Made by a program: the position numbers and the translations under genes. From contig JACQOI010000247.1 in assembly GCA_016202615.1 (NCBI GenBank), forward strand, positions 1-35,384: DNA of 35,384 bases. The letters run 5' to 3'. Source of the stretch: Betaproteobacteria bacterium. GTDB taxonomy: Bacteria; Pseudomonadota; Gammaproteobacteria; Burkholderiales; SG8-41. The notes under the pieces are model-generated. The model had not been told where the DNA came from and searched no databases. It worked only from the letters and a program-made list of their open reading frames with translations. Shown here piece after piece: positions 7,608-15,283 of the stretch; position 1 is the first letter of the stretch, and every line of letters begins with the position of its first letter.

Positions 7608-8576
7608 TTAATCGATCCGAGCGCCACTGATCTTGACGACCTTGGCGTATTTGTCGTAATCTGACCGCAGGCGCTGGGCGAATTGTTCGGGCGTCATATA
7701 CATCGGATCGAGCGTCTGCAAAGTAAGCTTTTGCACGACATCGGGCTGCGCCAGTACTTTCTTGATCTCGGCATTGAGAGTGTCGACGATCGCCTTGGGG
7801 GTCCCTGCAGGCACAAAAAGGCCGACCCACGCGGTGAATTCGTAGCCGGGGACGGTTTCCGCGATCGCCGGAACATCCGGGAACTGCTCCGTCCGTGTGT
7901 CCGAAGTCACCCCGAGCGGCCGCACCCGATTCGCCTTGATGTGCGGGAAGAGCGAGCCGATCGTGGCGATCATCGCCTGGGTCTCCCCGGCGACAATCGC
8001 GATCCCGGAGGGACCGCCGCCCTTGTACGGCACGTGTATCATCCGGGTTCCCGTCATTGACGCGAAGAGCGCCATCGTCAAGTGCACGAAACTGCCGTTA
8101 CCGGCGGATCCATAGATGACCTCGCCGGGACGCGCCTTGGCCAGCGCGATGAACTCCCGGACCGACTTCACCGGCAGGGACGGGTGCACCACCAGCATGC
8201 CCACCTGTCTGGCAAGCGTCGTTACGCCGATGAAATCCTTGAGCGTGTCGTACGGGAGCTTCTTGTAAAGGTGCGGGTTCGCAACGTGGGTAGCGGATTG
8301 CACCATGATGGTGTAGCCGTCCGGCGCGCTTTTTGCGACCACGTCGGCGCCGATCGTGCCCGCCGCTCCGCCGCGGTTGTCAATCAGGAACTGCTCGCCG
8401 AGCGATTCGGACATCTTCTGAAACACGATGCGACCGACAACATCGTTGGAGCCCCCGGGGGGAAACACAATGATCACCCGGACCGGCTTCGACGGATAGG
8501 TCTGCGCCAACGCGCCGACCGACAGCAGCGGCAAGACCACCAATGCGGACATTGCAAAATGTGACAGCCATTTCAT
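7608..8576 (-). CDS. TctC/Bug-family periplasmic solute-binding protein
   Basis: This 322-residue extracytoplasmic receptor belongs to the tripartite tricarboxylate transporter family, whose members bind carboxylates and similar small molecules in the periplasm. A signal peptide ends near ALAQ. The family motifs are YPSKPVRVIIVFPPGGSND at the mature N-terminus, IGADVVAKSAPDGYT, PYDTLKDF, VVHPSLPVKSV and HVPYKGGGP. AGGAGG lies 7 bp before the ATG, fixing the start. A paralogue lies 67 bp upstream in the same direction. No TctA/TctB permease gene is present. The ligand cannot be predicted. Confidence 0.93.
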   Translation of the reverse strand: MKWLSHFAMSALVVLPLLSVGALAQTYPSKPVRVIIVFPPGGSNDVVGRIVFQKMSESLGEQFLIDNRGGAAGTIGADVVAKSAPDGYTIMVQSATHVANPHLYKKLPYDTLKDFIGVTTLARQVGMLVVHPSLPVKSVREFIALAKARPGEVIYGSAGNGSFVHLTMALFASMTGTRMIHVPYKGGGPSGIAIVAGETQAMIATIGSLFPHIKANRVRPLGVTSDTRTEQFPDVPAIAETVPGYEFTAWVGLFVPAGTPKAIVDTLNAEIKKVLAQPDVVQKLTLQTLDPMYMTPEQFAQRLRSDYDKYAKVVKISGARID

Positions 8577-8617
8577 GGGAACCTCCTCGCTACGTTATGA
8601 CTACGTTTCCAGCAAAC

Positions 8618-8638
8618 TGTTCACCGTTCACTGTTCAC
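8618..8638. repeat. Three-unit heptamer array between tandem Bug genes
   Basis: TGTTCAC, CGTTCAC and TGTTCAC occur head to tail at 7-bp spacing in the 67-bp gap between the two Bug genes, just after the stop of the upstream one. On the transcribed (minus) strand each unit reads GTGAACR and so carries TGA. No inverse partner is seen nearby. Confidence 0.65.
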
Positions 8639-8643
8639 CAGGA

Positions 8644-9606
8644 TCATTCGATCTTCGCGCTGGTCAGCTTGATCAGCTTTGCGTATTTCTCGTAGTCGGC
8701 TTTCAACCTGGCATCGAACTCCTCGGGGCTGCTGAACCACGGATCGAGCGCCTGGCCGGCAAGGTTCTGGCTCACGTCCGGCAGCCTGAGCGCCTTGTTG
8801 ACCTCGGCGTTGAGGCGGTTGATGATGTCCCTGGGAGTGCCGGCGGGTGCGAACACCGCGATCCACGGATTCATTTCGTAGCCCGGCACGCCGGCTTCGG
8901 CTACGGTCGGGACAGCGGGCAGCACGCCGGAGCGTTTGGGAGAAGAGACGCCGAGCGCGCGCAACCGCCCCGCGTTGATATGCGTAAGCACGGTCGAAAT
9001 TGTCGCCAACGATGCCTGCGTCTCGCCCGACATCAGCGCGGTCACCTGCGGCCCGCCGCCTTTGTACGGTATGTGCACCAGCTTGATGCCGGTCATCGAG
9101 ATGAACAATGCCATCGACAGGTGCGGCGCGCTGCCGTTGCCGGACGATGAATAGTTGATCTGTCCGGGATTGGATTTTGCGAGCGTGATGAATTCAGACA
9201 CCGACTTCACCGGCAGCGACGGATGCCCCGTCAGCACGCCGGGCTGCGCGGCAAGCAACGCTACGCCGGCAAAATCCTTGAGCGTGTCGTACGGCAGTTT
9301 TTTGTAGAGCGAGGCGTTGCCGACATGCGTGGTCGAATGCACCATCAGCGTGTAACCGTCGCTGGGCGCTTTCGCCACCACGTCGGCGCCGATCGTGCCG
9401 GCCGCCCCTGCGCGGTTGTCGATCACGAATTGCTGACCCAGGCTCTCCCCGACTTTCTGCAACACGATGCGGCCGACCACGTCGTTGGAGCCGCCGGGCG
9501 GCCACGGGATCACCACGCGCACCGGCTTGTTGGGGTACGGCTGCGCCAGCACGCCACCCGCCGCCAGCATCAGCGACAGTGCCGCAAATAACATCGAGCG
9601 ATTCAT
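8644..9606 (-). CDS. TctC/Bug-family periplasmic solute-binding protein
   Basis: This 320-residue receptor is the upstream member of a tandem pair. The signal peptide (MNRSMLFAALS, cut near VLAQ) is followed by YPNKPVRVVIPWPPGGSND, IGADVVAKAPSDGYT, GHPSLPVKSV and HIPYKGGGP. A GGAGGAGG ribosome binding site precedes the ATG at 9606; a longer in-frame start at 9660 would place 18 extra residues before the signal. The pair shares nearly all motif positions, suggesting an old duplication. It is divergent from a class III CoA-transferase 178 bp away, so the two could share a regulatory region and a substrate, as Bug receptors often sit beside enzymes for their ligand. Confidence 0.93.
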   Translation of the reverse strand: MNRSMLFAALSLMLAAGGVLAQPYPNKPVRVVIPWPPGGSNDVVGRIVLQKVGESLGQQFVIDNRAGAAGTIGADVVAKAPSDGYTLMVHSTTHVGNASLYKKLPYDTLKDFAGVALLAAQPGVLTGHPSLPVKSVSEFITLAKSNPGQINYSSSGNGSAPHLSMALFISMTGIKLVHIPYKGGGPQVTALMSGETQASLATISTVLTHINAGRLRALGVSSPKRSGVLPAVPTVAEAGVPGYEMNPWIAVFAPAGTPRDIINRLNAEVNKALRLPDVSQNLAGQALDPWFSSPEEFDARLKADYEKYAKLIKLTSAKIE

Positions 9607-9784
9607 GGCAAACCTCCTCCTTGCTATTTTTGTGTCACCGCCGCCACCCATTATCGGCAAAAGCCGTCTTCAATTCAATCTTTAGCCGGCCCGCGTCACA
9701 AAGCGGCTCCAAACGGCTAAAATCCGGGTTGATTCGGTGCGGCATCGAGCCGTTCCATGCGTCCATGACAAGGAGGAACCGCTG

Positions 9785-11002
9785 ATGGCGCTTCCACTCG
9801 ACGGAGTGAAAGTGTTGGACTTCACCGCCGTGATGGCGGGCCCCTACTGCACGCTGATGCTGGCGGACATGGGCGCCGACGTGACCAAGATCGAGGCCTT
9901 TCCCGAAGGCGACGGCTCGCGCCGCTTCGAGCCCAAGGTCAACGGCGAGAGCTATTGCTTCGCGGTGCTCAACCGCAACAAGAAAAGCATCGCGCTCGAC
10001 ATGAAGCAGCCGCAAGGCAGGGAGATCTTCATGCGGCTCGCGGCGCAGGCCGACATCATCGTCGAGAACTACCGGCCGGGCGTGGCCAAAAAACTCGGCA
10101 TCGACTACGACGCGGTCAGGAAGATCAACCCCGCCATCATCTACGCGTCGATCTCGGGTTTCGGGCAGACCGGTCCTTACAACGACAAAGGCGGCTTCGA
10201 CATCATCGCGCAGGGCATGAGCGGCATCATGCGCATGACCGGCGAGCCGGGCGGCCGCCCCGCCAAGGTCGGCATCGCGATGAACGATATCGCAGCGGGC
10301 ACCACCGCGCTCTATGCGATCCTCGGTTCGTACATCAAGAAGCTGAAGACCGGCGAAGGCATTTATCTCGAAACCTCACTGCTCGAAGCGGGGCTCGCGT
10401 GGACGTTCTGGGAATTCGGCGCCTACTTCGGCTCGGGCGAAATCCCGATGGCCAACGGCACGCGGCATCGCCGCTCGACGCCGTATCAGGCCTACAAAAC
10501 CAAGGATGGCTACGTCACGGTCGGCGCCAACAACGACAAGCTGTGGACCAATTTCTGCACGCGGGTGCTCGAGCAACCGCAGTTGCTCGAGGACCCGCGC
10601 TTCCGGACCCTGCCGGCGCGGTTGCAGAACATCGATGCGCTGCAGGACGAGATCGAGAAGGTGTTCCTGGCGCAGCCGACCGCGCACTGGGTGCCCAAAC
10701 TCGACGCGGCCGCAGTCCCGGGCGGGTCGGTCTACACCTACGACCAGGCGCTCGCCGATCCGCACATCCTGGCGCGCAACATGGTCACCGAAATCGACCA
10801 CCCCAGGATCGGGCGCATGAAAAACATGGGTTCTCCGGTCAAGGCGAGCGGCGAGTTCACCAAGGTCAGAATGCCCGCTCCGTGGCTGGGCCAGCATTCC
10901 GACGCAGTGCTGAAAAGCCTCGGCTACGACGACGCCCTGATCGCCGCGCTGCACGCGCAGGGCGTCATCTACGACCAGCACCGCAAGAAAGCGACGACCT
11001 GA
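9785..11002 (+). CDS. Class III CoA-transferase (CaiB/BaiF family)
   Basis: This 405-residue cytoplasmic enzyme moves CoA between carboxylic acids, making acyl-CoA substrates for catabolism. Family features are PLDGVKVLDFTAVMAGPY at the N-terminus, LADMGADVTKIE, LNRNKKSIALD, IIVENYRPGV, and a catalytic Asp at residue 168 in the MNDIAAGTTALYAIL segment, equivalent to Asp169 of formyl-CoA transferase. AAGGAGG lies 7 bp before the ATG at 9785, so the longer in-frame start at 9737 is rejected. Length is normal. It faces two Bug receptors across a short divergent gap. The acid it activates cannot be told from sequence. Confidence 0.92.
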   Translation: MALPLDGVKVLDFTAVMAGPYCTLMLADMGADVTKIEAFPEGDGSRRFEPKVNGESYCFAVLNRNKKSIALDMKQPQGREIFMRLAAQADIIVENYRPGVAKKLGIDYDAVRKINPAIIYASISGFGQTGPYNDKGGFDIIAQGMSGIMRMTGEPGGRPAKVGIAMNDIAAGTTALYAILGSYIKKLKTGEGIYLETSLLEAGLAWTFWEFGAYFGSGEIPMANGTRHRRSTPYQAYKTKDGYVTVGANNDKLWTNFCTRVLEQPQLLEDPRFRTLPARLQNIDALQDEIEKVFLAQPTAHWVPKLDAAAVPGGSVYTYDQALADPHILARNMVTEIDHPRIGRMKNMGSPVKASGEFTKVRMPAPWLGQHSDAVLKSLGYDDALIAALHAQGVIYDQHRKKATT

Positions 11003-11012
11003 CGGCCGTTAT

Positions 11013-11082
11013 GGGTGAAGGGTGAGAGAGAATGATGAGTGATGAATGATGAATGAGAACCCTTCACCCTTTACCCATCACC
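11013..11082. repeat. Ten-unit heptamer array with inverted halves
   Basis: From 11013 the sequence divides into ten 7-bp units. The left part has GGGTGAA, GGGTGAG, GATGAGT and GATGAAT units, and the right part has CTTCACC, CTTTACC and CATCACC units, which are inverse relatives. It lies between the convergent ends of the CoA-transferase gene and the secreted-protein gene and encodes the last residues and stop of the latter. A hairpin role as a two-way terminator is plausible. Confidence 0.78.
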
Positions 11083-11763
11083 CATCCGGTCGAACACACC
11101 CTTCAGGCCGCATTCGCTTTTCTTTTTCATCACCTCGATGCTGCCGTTGAGCTCGCCAAACATGCCGCAGTAGGGCATGCGATCGACGTCCGAGAATTTG
11201 ATCAGCACGCGGCCCGGTTTGTATTCGGCACGTGCGTTCCCTGTCAGCAGCTTGACCGCGACGTTGCCGTCTGCCCCGTCCTCCCACTTGGTATACGCGT
11301 CCCCGCGCCGGCCGTGGATCGAGCAGACCCCGGTGCCGAACCGGGTGTAGTACGCGAATTCCATCAGCCGGCCCTTGACGACTTCGACGATGAGCCGCGC
11401 CTGGCGGTCATTAGGGCCGGTGCGGCACATCAGCTTTTCCAACAACGGCGCTTTCGCGGCTTTTACCGTCTTTGCCGCTTTTGATGCTTTCACCGAATCC
11501 GCCGCAATCGCCGCTGCTATCGGCGTCGGCTTGACGACAACGCCCTTGGCTTTCTGCGCCTTGATGTAACGGTCGGCGACGCGGTCCTGCGATTTGGCCA
11601 GCAACCCGGCTTCCTTCCTGGCAGCTGCGGCCGCCTTGGCCTTGGTTTCCACCGCCTTGGCTTTCTGCTCGTCGGTCATCGGCTGCGCTGGCAGCTTGGC
11701 ATAGACCGCGCCGGTCGTGAACAAACAGAACACCGTGAGCGCCAGCGGGTACTGTGCCTTCAT
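11071..11763 (-). CDS. Exported Ala/Lys-rich protein with a four-cysteine C-terminal domain, unknown function
   Basis: This 230-residue protein has a signal peptide (MKAQ, hydrophobic core, cut near AVYAK). Residues of about 25-110 form a low-complexity Ala/Lys-rich stretch, probably helical or coiled. The C-terminal domain of about 120 residues has four cysteines (in LMCRTG, GVCSIHG, PYCGMFG and SECGLKG) and may bear disulfides. I do not recognise the family. I start at 11763 because the signal peptide begins there. The same frame is open further upstream to 12006, but that part matches the end of an IS5 transposase. The last five residues and the stop fall within a heptamer repeat array. 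It is convergent with the CoA-transferase gene. Confidence 0.68.
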   Translation of the reverse strand: MKAQYPLALTVFCLFTTGAVYAKLPAQPMTDEQKAKAVETKAKAAAAARKEAGLLAKSQDRVADRYIKAQKAKGVVVKPTPIAAAIAADSVKASKAAKTVKAAKAPLLEKLMCRTGPNDRQARLIVEVVKGRLMEFAYYTRFGTGVCSIHGRRGDAYTKWEDGADGNVAVKLLTGNARAEYKPGRVLIKFSDVDRMPYCGMFGELNGSIEVMKKKSECGLKGVFDRMGDG

Positions 11764-11973
11764 GCGATCCAGTCCACGCACCATTGCGCGGCGCATCGTC
11801 GACCACGTCTTCGGCCAAGCATGCACCCGTTCGGCCATCTGCCGCTTGATCTGGCCGATCTCATACCCAGCATGGAGGCTGGTGCGTGCGTCAATCGCGC
11901 TGCCGCCAGAACGGCGCATGTTCTGTGCCATGGACACGGTGCTCACGCACAGCAGCTTGCGGTTAAGTTTCAT
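11764..11973 (-). pseudogene. IS5-family transposase C-terminal remnant
   Basis: The frame running into the secreted-protein gene contains VSMAQNMRRSGGSAIDART, HAGYEI and WPKTWSTMRRAMVRGLDR. These match the C-terminal IS5-family pattern (HVAQN, SAIDGRTTRHPGY, then an FGWxKT-type helix ending near RG). The catalytic DDE region before it is missing, and the terminal AAYNL segment is replaced by the next gene. It is a scar with no transposase activity expected. It may have supplied upstream sequence to the secreted-protein gene. Confidence 0.65.
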
Positions 11974-12100
11974 GCCAGAATTCCTCCACTGATCGGGTAG
12001 AATCAAAAAAAGGACGGACTCCGCCTGAAACTGCGCGGATTATTTTGAGTTGCGTCCCCGACTTCGATGGCGCAGCAAATACGGGTTTGATTATACCAAA

Positions 12101-12124
12101 CCTGCCGACGCCGGCTTCGGCAGG
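12101..12124. promoter_or_regulatory. Hairpin 19 bp before the amidase start
   Basis: CCTGCCGA (12101-12108) and TCGGCAGG (12117-12124) are perfect inverse arms around 8 bp. It sits in the amidase leader and could affect initiation or serve as an operator. No T-run follows, so it is a poor terminator. Confidence 0.4.
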
Positions 12125-12143
12125 TCATAAAAGGGCCTCGGCT

Positions 12144-13499
12144 ATGAAAGCATGGCGCAATCCCTGTATCGTCTCGTTCTCGCAGGCGCTCGCCGAATTC
12201 AAGTCGGGCAGGCAGACGCCGCGCGATTTTCTCGAGCGCTGCATCGCCAACGTCGAACAGCATGAGTCCCGCATCAAGGCGTTCGTCACGCTCGACCTGA
12301 AAGCCGCGCGCAAGGCCGCCGATGCATCCGTCAGGCGTTACAGGGCCGGCCAGCCGCTGTCGATGGTCGACGGCTGCCCGGTCGGCATCAAGGACATTAT
12401 GGCGACCGCCGACATGCCGACGCAGATGGGAAGCCCGGCGTTCAAAGGCTGGCAATCGGGGCAGGACGCCGCGTGCGTGCAGGCGATGCGCCAGGGCGGC
12501 GCGATCATATTCGGCAAGACCGTGACGACCGAATTCGCCATCGGTTTCTCGGGGCCGAGCACCAATCCGTTCGACCCCAAACGCACGCCCGGCGGATCGT
12601 CGAGCGGCTCGGCCGCCGCGGTCGGATCGGGCATGCTGCCCGTTGCGCTCGGGACTCAGACGCAAGGCTCGACGCTGCGCCCTGCTTCTTATTGCGGCGC
12701 GCTCGGCTTCAAGCCGACGGTGGGAGCGCTGCACACCGCGGGTATCCATCCGTTGTCAACGACGTGCGACCACCTCGGCGTGATCGGCGCGACGCTCGAA
12801 GACATCTGGCGCGTGGCGTCGCAAATCTCGCTCGGTGTGGGCAGCCCCGGCTACGGCTTTCTCAACGGCGCATCCGCCACGCTGCCCACCGCGGTCAAGC
12901 CAGGCAAGCTCATCCGGCTTTACACTCGCGGCTGGACCGAGATCGACACCAACACCGGGGAAGCGTTCGAGGAAGTCACGCAGGCGCTGCAGGACGCGGG
13001 GGTCGAAATCCTGAGCAAGGAAAACGACCAGCGCGTCGCGGCGTTCGAAGATGCATTGGAGCGCGACGTCGACGGCGCGCTCGATATCGTCGCGTACGAA
13101 ATGAAATGGCCGTACCAGGACTACATCGCGCGCTTCGGCGACGCGATCGGCAAGCGCATTCACGGCCTGATCGACCGCGCGCACAAAATGACGCCTGCGG
13201 ATTACACCGGGCTGCTTGGAAAACGGCGTGCCATTCAGCAGCATTGCCGCGAGTTGGCCGCGAGCATCGGCGCCGACGGCTACGTCACACTCGCGTCGTC
13301 GGGTCCGGCAATCCTCGGCTTCGAGTATAGCGGCAGCCGCACTTTCATCGTTTACGGCTCGTGGCTCGGCTTCCCGGCGTTCTCGCTGCCGCTTATGCAC
13401 TCGGACGGCCTGCCGTTCGGGCTGCAACTGCTGGGCATCGACCACCGGGACGGCAATCTGTGCTCGACCGCACGCTGGATCATGCGCGAATTCAGTTAA
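12144..13499 (+). CDS. Amidase-signature family hydrolase
   Basis: This 451-residue cytoplasmic protein has the Ser-cisSer-Lys machinery of the amidase signature family: Lys83 in VGIKDI, the Ser-rich GGSSSGSAAAVGSG loop at about 150-163, and the nucleophile Ser176 in TQTQGSTLRPAS. Such enzymes hydrolyse amides, ureides or carbamates to a carboxylate and ammonia. I start at 12144, where AAAGGG lies about 10 bp upstream and homology begins; an in-frame start at 12045 adds 33 unlike residues. The SYCGALGFKPT segment is typical of the family. The C-terminal part (YGSWLGFPAFSLPL, PFGLQLLG) is complete. The substrate is unknown. Confidence 0.9.
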   Translation: MKAWRNPCIVSFSQALAEFKSGRQTPRDFLERCIANVEQHESRIKAFVTLDLKAARKAADASVRRYRAGQPLSMVDGCPVGIKDIMATADMPTQMGSPAFKGWQSGQDAACVQAMRQGGAIIFGKTVTTEFAIGFSGPSTNPFDPKRTPGGSSSGSAAAVGSGMLPVALGTQTQGSTLRPASYCGALGFKPTVGALHTAGIHPLSTTCDHLGVIGATLEDIWRVASQISLGVGSPGYGFLNGASATLPTAVKPGKLIRLYTRGWTEIDTNTGEAFEEVTQALQDAGVEILSKENDQRVAAFEDALERDVDGALDIVAYEMKWPYQDYIARFGDAIGKRIHGLIDRAHKMTPADYTGLLGKRRAIQQHCRELAASIGADGYVTLASSGPAILGFEYSGSRTFIVYGSWLGFPAFSLPLMHSDGLPFGLQLLGIDHRDGNLCSTARWIMREFS

Positions 13500-13546
13500 C
13501 CGCCAAGCATGTAACCGCCGATGAACGCAGATGAAGCGTGTCTAAT

Positions 13547-13835
13547 ATGGCCGATTGCTGTAACGACGAGTGCGGGCTCGGTATCCTGCGAGAGCGCCAA
13601 AGTGGGACTCAAGGTCGTCCTGATCATCAACGCGTGTATGTTCTTCGTCATTGTTGCTGCTGTAATCTATGCAGGCTCGACCGCGTTGCTCTCGGACAGC
13701 CTGGACAACCTAGGCGACGCGATTACGCACGCCCTTAGCCTATATGCGGTTGGTCTTGGCGTCCGGACCAAAGCGCGCGTGGCCCTCAGTCAAAACAATT
13801 GGCCACAGAAGTCGCCAAAGGCGAGTGAGCAGTAA
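13547..13835 (+). pseudogene. Broken cation diffusion facilitator (CDF) transporter fragment
   Basis: The N-terminus reads MADCCNDECGLGILRERQSGT from 13547. The CDF body, LKVVLIINACMFFVIVAAVIYAGSTALLSDSLDNLGDA, is in another frame. The join lies near 13607, where ACTCAAG would restore the frame if it were ACTCTCAAG, so a 2-bp deletion is the simplest cause. Only the Cys-rich start, the first membrane helix and the second helix with its DSLDNLGD metal-site residues remain. The frame then ends within a heptamer array, and four helices and the cytoplasmic domain are missing. It is a relic of a heavy-metal efflux pump. Confidence 0.8.
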
Positions 13836-13955
13836 GCGGTAAGCAGAACAGAAAAAACTACTTCAGGTTACTGCTCCCTGCTTACCGCTCGCCGCTCACC
13901 GCTCACCGCTTACCGTTCCCCGCTCACCGCTCACCGCTTACCGTTCCCCGCTCAC
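13825..13955. repeat. Large inverted heptamer array
   Basis: Three left units (GTGAGCA, GTAAGCG, GTAAGCA; 13825-13845) face twelve uninterrupted right units at 13872-13955, all exactly 7 bp, mostly CGCTCAC and CGCTTAC with variants TGCTCCC, CGCTCGC and CGTTCCC. A 28-bp four-unit block is repeated perfectly (13893-13920 and 13921-13948), so the array grew by unequal duplication. It lies between the CDF relic and the convergent acyl-CoA dehydrogenase gene. Confidence 0.88.
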
Positions 13956-13990
13956 CGCGGCACGCGCGGGGCGGGCACGCACGAACGGCT

Positions 13991-15217
13991 CTAATCAGCG
14001 CTGCCGGAACTCAAATGGTCGGCAATGTCGGACGCAGGGGCGAGGCGCCTGGCGACCCTCATGCGCTGCACGGAATCGCCGGCGAGGTGAGTCCAGATGA
14101 TGCCATCGCGGGCGAGCTTGTCGGCACCCGATTCCATCAGCGTGGCGCCGCCGTGGATGTCCAGATTGAGTTGCGTCACTTCCTGGACGACGTCGGTCGA
14201 AAAATTCATCGCGAGACCCGGGTTGGTGGTGCGCATTTTCCGGTCGTGTTCCCACGCGATCCGCATCACGTACGAGCGCAGCGCCTCGGTCAGCATGTAC
14301 ATGCGGTTGAGCTTAAGCTGTATTCTTTGCTGCTCGATCAGCGCCTTGCCGCCCCGCTTGCTCGTCCTGGCATGCTGCATTGCCGATGCGCACGCGGCGT
14401 CGCACACGCCGAGCGCATTGGCCGCCAGCTCGAGGTCGCCGAACATATCCCCGCCCGTCGTATCGCTGCTGCCTTTCTTCACGCCGCCGTTCACCGCGCC
14501 GACGACGTTGGCATGCGGCACGCGCGCGTTCTCGAATATCAGCTCCGCATTCTGGTAGAAGCGCCAGCCGCTCTTGTCGAACACCTTGACGTTGCGCAGG
14601 CCCGGCGTGTCGATCGGCACCAGGAACTCGGTGCCGCCTTCGCGGATGCTGACCTCGGGGTTCGTCCGCGCGTCCACGAAGAAAAGCTTCGCCACCGAGC
14701 CGTTCGCGATAAAGCATTTCTCGCCGTTGAGTATCCACTCGTCGCCGCGGCGCTCGGCGCGCAACCGCCAGCCCGACTTCGGATCGTCCTCCGGCGGCAG
14801 CCGGTGATCCGAGCCCGAGTTCGGCTCGGTGCCCGCATGTCCCAGCAGGTAGGTGTCGTCCGCGAGGAAAGGCCTGAGGTAGCGCTCTTGCTGATCCGGC
14901 GTGCAGAACCGCGCGATCAGGTGGCTCCATTTCCAGCACTGGCTGAAAGTCTTGGCGATCGCGCTGTCGCCCTTCGCGAGCTCCGCGATCACCAGCGCCT
15001 GCGTCACGAAATCGATGCCGTGGCCACCCCACGCCTTCGCGACCACCGCCGTGCGGAAACCGAGCCGCGAGCCCTTGCGGATGACGTCCCAGTCGAACGT
15101 CCCGCGCGGATCTGAAATCCGGTCGCGTTCGAGCGACACCGGCCGCAACTCCTCCTGCGCGAACTTCCGCGCCTTCATCTGCCACGCGCGCTGTTCTTCG
15201 GTCAGCGATACATCCAC
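13991..15217 (-). CDS. Acyl-CoA dehydrogenase family protein with an altered catalytic site
   Basis: This 408-residue flavoprotein has the full acyl-CoA dehydrogenase layout: a helical N-terminal domain (LTEEQRAWQMKARKFAQEEL), a beta domain with GTEPNSGSD and GEKCFIANGS, and a C-terminal helical domain with NLDIHGGATLMESG. Near the end, where many family members have a YEGT-like motif carrying the catalytic Glu, this protein has LAGDS with Ala379 at that position. It may use a Glu elsewhere, as isovaleryl-CoA dehydrogenase does, or catalyse a different flavin reaction. Start is GTG at 15217, with GAGGGG about 7 bp upstream. It is co-directional with a Bug receptor gene 66 bp upstream. Confidence 0.85.
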   Translation of the reverse strand: MDVSLTEEQRAWQMKARKFAQEELRPVSLERDRISDPRGTFDWDVIRKGSRLGFRTAVVAKAWGGHGIDFVTQALVIAELAKGDSAIAKTFSQCWKWSHLIARFCTPDQQERYLRPFLADDTYLLGHAGTEPNSGSDHRLPPEDDPKSGWRLRAERRGDEWILNGEKCFIANGSVAKLFFVDARTNPEVSIREGGTEFLVPIDTPGLRNVKVFDKSGWRFYQNAELIFENARVPHANVVGAVNGGVKKGSSDTTGGDMFGDLELAANALGVCDAACASAMQHARTSKRGGKALIEQQRIQLKLNRMYMLTEALRSYVMRIAWEHDRKMRTTNPGLAMNFSTDVVQEVTQLNLDIHGGATLMESGADKLARDGIIWTHLAGDSVQRMRVARRLAPASDIADHLSSGSAD

Positions 15218-15283
15218 GCGGTGCCCCTCAAACCAGATAGATAGCGGGCACGAGCGCGGGGGTGACTCCGGTCCATGGCAGCC

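Noticed and set aside
13872-13955. CRISPR-like or minisatellite array
   Set aside because: Units are 7 bp with no spacers and no cas genes; it belongs to the heptamer repeat family.
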